A stretch of DNA of 64,000 nt. Source: Lineus longissimus. Lineage: Eukaryota > Nemertea > Pilidiophora > Heteronemertea > Lineidae. A program made the position numbers and the translations under genes. Within the stretch, counting starts at the first letter, position 1. Each line of letters opens with the position of its first letter. The notes below the pieces were generated by a model, which was given only the letters and a program-made list of their open reading frames with translations, was not told where the DNA came from and searched no databases. This document shows positions 60,301 to 64,000 of this stretch, one piece after another. The stretch spans positions 5,845,001 through 5,909,000 of the forward strand of contig NC_088308.1 in the NCBI RefSeq assembly GCF_910592395.1, given 5' to 3'.

Positions 60301-63300
60301 AGATTGTTCTGATGGCAATTTACATAACTGTTGTCTAATATCGTGAAACAATCATTTATTTTATCCGCTAATTGGTCCATAGCTTGAGGTGATGTTGGTG
60401 TTCGGACGAACGCCTGTGACGTGTTGGAAACGGCAGACGGCAGTGCTCTTGAAAAGCAAGAATCCTATGCTACTTTATGGAAGGATGACTGTTGAAGTTG
60501 TACGCGTGCATCTTCACTGTTCTTTCAGGTCAAGAGTATATGTAAATGTGGTCTGGTGGTTACGAACCTACATGTATTGATTGAAGAAAATTTGGGAAGT
60601 GTAGGTCACGGGCTGTCTCCAATGTTTGCGGCGATTCCCACGACGACATGAACAAAATATCAAAAATCCAATATGGCCGCCATCAGGCAGCCATCTTCAA
60701 TTTGGTTTCTGAAGTAGGAAATGGCTTTTCGTTCACTCTGCTGTTCATTGTAGTGCAGTTTATGTATCTACCAGTTTCTGTTCAGGGAGTTTACAAAAAG
60801 ATATTTGATCTAAATTTGGAAAGTCTTTACCTTATTGATATAAGCAGCAGTGTACAACCGGTACACTGCTGAAACTAGAATTGAAATATCAGATGCTCAC
60901 GGGTGCTTCTCGTTGGGTAGTCAGATGGATGCACCCAAAGATATTGTCCCCGCCAGTGTCACAGGTCGCCAGTCTTGTCCCACACCACCCGGCCTATGAC
61001 CATATCGCCCGGGGCGCCGAAGCTGCGAGTCGCCTGGGGGCGCAATTCGATGGTATTGCTCCACAAAAATAAAATCCTCCCAGACTATTTATTAATTTGC
61101 TGGCACGCGTATGACCGCGAGCTAAGTTCTGAAACGCCCTGGGCAGAAGATCCCGATAAACGCGCAACATTTGGAGGCCTCTTGACCGTAATAGGCACAA
61201 AACCCATAAAGCCAACATAAAATGCAACACATATTGCTTTTCTGTCAAAAGTCTATTTAAGAGACACGACGTGCGAAACATTAATTGCTTTTAAATCGAA
61301 ATATGAATACTTTGTTTCGCCTGCAGTGTGTCAGAGACCAAGCCTTACGGTCATTACGTACCGCCCCCGGGCGTGATGGAAAAATGGCATCTTTGTCCAG
61401 GCGCTCTGGGAAGCGTAGATCTCCTCAAAATGTACTTAGTATTTCCTTATGGCGACACATGTCTCTTCAAAATAACCCCACGATATCTTTCTATCATTGT
61501 TAAATCAATCAAAATTATTTGCATTGGATGTTTTATCCATTGCAGTTGACATTGTAATGTCGAAGTCAATTCATAGATTTTTTGCTGCAAAATAACAGGT
61601 TTGAATTGTTTGTCTCTGTTGGAAGTTTGGAAGTCATTCCAGCAGCAGTAGGTTCCATGTTGAAGTTTTTGTGAATAGTCGAAATATTGGGAAGATTGTC
61701 TTTTAGAATGCATTGAAAGAAACCTGGTGGGCGTGCAGGGGGCAAGGATGTTTTCTTAAACTGATCGTTGTTCACGAATTGCCCATGGAAATATATCGGG
61801 ATGAAGGAGTTATCTACGTGAAATGGTGTCACTTTGGTGAAGATGTAGTTTGTATGCCGAATCCTCCAACAGATGGTATTTCTTGGAGCACGAACATCCT
61901 CGTTACAAATACACTTCTCTGTGATACTCACCGAAAAGAATAGAAATGTGGACCACAGGTTATCATAAACAGACAACTGAAAATCACCATGAAATTAAAG
62001 AAGCCAAAAGTATTATGGCGACTTGTATTTCATTCCTTATTTTAAAGCAATTATAATTTGAGCAAAGCCACCATTTGTGGACCTCCTGCGGCGCTGCCAA
62101 AAAGCAGCCCGCGATTCTCGGGGTGAAATTGGAATGTAACAGTACACTTAATTAGTCCAACTTTTTGTGAAAATAGCTCACGTGGAGACAATCAAAAGTT
62201 GAAGACATTATCTGCCGTTAGACTTTTGTTCCTTTTATGTATGAAGATGTTTTGAGTAATGGTGCGAGCACCTGCATGGTTTGGCTGGCTGATTCGGCGG
62301 CAAATGGAACCAACTTCTGTTCTTAAACGAGCTTCAAATTACTCCATTAATGGAGAAGATCAGACTTTAGTAGCCCTTGGAATAAACCTGGATTAAAAGG
62401 CCGCAGTGACGCGGATTGTCCCCCCAAATACCGCGTTGTCTTCCGATAAAGTTTAAGAGAAGATCCCGGGGAGATGTCCCGGGGCCATCAAAGGTACCGT
62501 ACGATTGACTCCGGGCTGTCGTAATGACCTTAGGCGGTGCCGACCAAAATAATATACAACTGTGAGGCTGAAGGTAGACTTCGGCGCTGCTGAAGGCAAA
62601 CTGATCATTGTGGCTTACCCCCGGGTGGTGGCCGCCGGCTACGCTGCATTCAACCCTATCCAGCCACTTACTCGAATCTCCGGTGGACGCCACCAAAATA
62701 CCAGTGGCAGATTGGCGATAGAGGAATTTTGGGAATTTTCGCAGTTGGAGCCAGGACGATTTGGTCATGTCCCGTTGGCCGCCTGAAGCTCACCGAGCTG
62801 GCAGAGAAAGGGACACTCTGGCGGGCTGAGAGCGGTTTAAAGAAATCAGAGTCGATAGCCTGAGGGCATTAGTGACTGTCACCCCGAGGACCAGCAAGGT
62901 ATTTTCATTAAGATGTAACCGCTTTGCCGATGACCGTTACGTAAAATTAGACCACTTTTCCCCCAGAGATTGTGTGTAGTACCAGTACTGAACGAAAAAG
63001 ATCCGATGCTTTAATGTATGGTGATTAACTTACAACAAAGAACATAATCTGAAATGTCAAATCATGCAGGTATGGGGATAGATTTATAGCCAAACTGCCA
63101 CAGATTATCTCATCCGCTCCCCCCCCCAAGAACCTTCACGAGAAATTTTTGGAAGTAACGTACATCGGCATCTCATCTATACATGCTTCCCGAAATTGGT
63201 GGCTTGCATTGGAACTAACTTTTTCCCCCTTGTCCGTCATTAAAGGCATTCTAGTGTGTTGATCAACCATGACTATCTCCTTTGTCCCTCCACCATAAAG

Positions 63301-64000
63301 CCTAGTTTCCCCTTATGACATCACTATTTCGGACACTCAGCGCCCCATTTCTGGAAAGGTGTATACAACATGGCCGACAAAAAACAAAATGGCTGCCAAC
63401 AATTCTCAGTGCAGGTAGCTTTTGCTGTATCTATGCGATGAAAGGGAGTAGATGGATCAAACTTTATACATCTACAAATCGACCTACAAATCGGGTCAAT
63501 GATGCAGTGTCATGAACCGTCGATCGTTGTATGTGCATGCAATTGTTGATAAAAGTAGCGTGCTCCAGCAGGCATGGCAGGCGGAGACTGGGAGGAAATG
63601 TCATCGCGTCCTAATTGCGTGATCGCCAATTTGAGGAGTCCCATAACACTTACAGAATTTTGATAAGAACCCATCATATTCATTCAGATATGGCTATCTC
63701 CTTCACAGAAATAGCTCAAACCTGAATATAGAATGGTCACTTGAGTAATAACGCCGCAGGGTGCGTTATCAAATGTGTGGAAGGGTTATTTCCGTGAATT
63801 AAATCCTGGCGACGTTTGTAATGTAACTTTATTCCCGAGTAGTGTCGCATCCTGCACGCGAAACGTTGATTGCCATGAATCGAGAACTTTAGAAAACCTT
63901 CGCTCGGTGGAGATGTGACTGGCAGAAGCAATGTCAATTCGATTTCAGTGGCATGTTCATTGATAATTCACTTGACAGGTTATCAGGAAAAATAGAAGTC
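54340..64000. other. Gene-poor region after CATSPER3
   Basis: No frame has recognisable homology or a convincing chain of exons. Short frames such as 61566-61976 (minus) and 59707-60195 (plus) lack splice context. Several stretches are CpG-containing and rich in transcription-factor-like motifs (for example 58095-58150 and 60190-60235). They could be regulatory DNA of a gene beyond the window or exons of a gene I do not recognise. No obvious tandem repeats were seen here. Confidence 0.55.

Noticed and set aside
61566-61976. 136-residue minus-strand frame with a hydrophobic start
   Set aside because: It could be an exon of an unknown gene, but no homology or flanking exons were found.
1-64000. 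CRISPR arrays, rRNA and tRNA genes
   Set aside because: The tandem arrays lack spacer structure, and this is a nuclear metazoan locus. No cloverleaf apart from the SINE head and no rRNA core motif were seen.

Overview
This is a metazoan nuclear genomic window. Its genes have many short exons with canonical GT/AG introns, it is moderately AT-rich, and it carries SINE, LINE, MITE and minisatellite debris. The gene set (a five-TM prominin, a proteasome lid subunit, the sperm channel CatSper3) fits a marine invertebrate that kept CatSper. An invertebrate deuterostome such as an echinoderm, hemichordate or cephalochordate is my best guess, but the sequence does not settle it. There are no bacterial-type operons.

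Layout: (1) 1-2264 has no recognisable exon. (2) About 2265-34600, plus strand: a prominin (CD133 family) gene. Twenty-two core exons encode TM1 to TM5 and both large extracellular loops. After TM5 comes a long 3' part holding small exons that all begin and end in phase 2, with at least two usable terminal exons, so the cytoplasmic tail looks modular. The 5' end (signal peptide) is missing. The introns hold a tRNA-type SINE, MITEs, a 0.5 kb tandem duplication, a 220 bp foldback and several minisatellites. (3) 34.6-42.4 kb: probable prominin 3' UTR, then a 118-bp satellite and a cluster of an unidentified repeat in both orientations. (4) 43355-47238, minus strand: a complete nine-exon PSMD12 (Rpn5) gene of 453 residues. 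(5) 47973-48518, minus strand: an apparently intronless gene for a small two-TM protein I do not recognise. (6) 50895-54339, plus strand: a complete six-exon CATSPER3 gene of 430 residues, with a CRE-like cluster upstream and a 5'-truncated LINE in its last intron. (7) 54340-64000: no gene I can support.

The genes do not form a pathway. Prominin shapes plasma-membrane protrusions, PSMD12 is a housekeeping proteasome lid subunit, and CatSper3 is one of four pore subunits of the sperm flagellar calcium channel. The observations most worth following are the modular prominin tail, its 12-nt microexon, the two open frames in its last exon, and the Glu-for-Asp filter in CatSper3.
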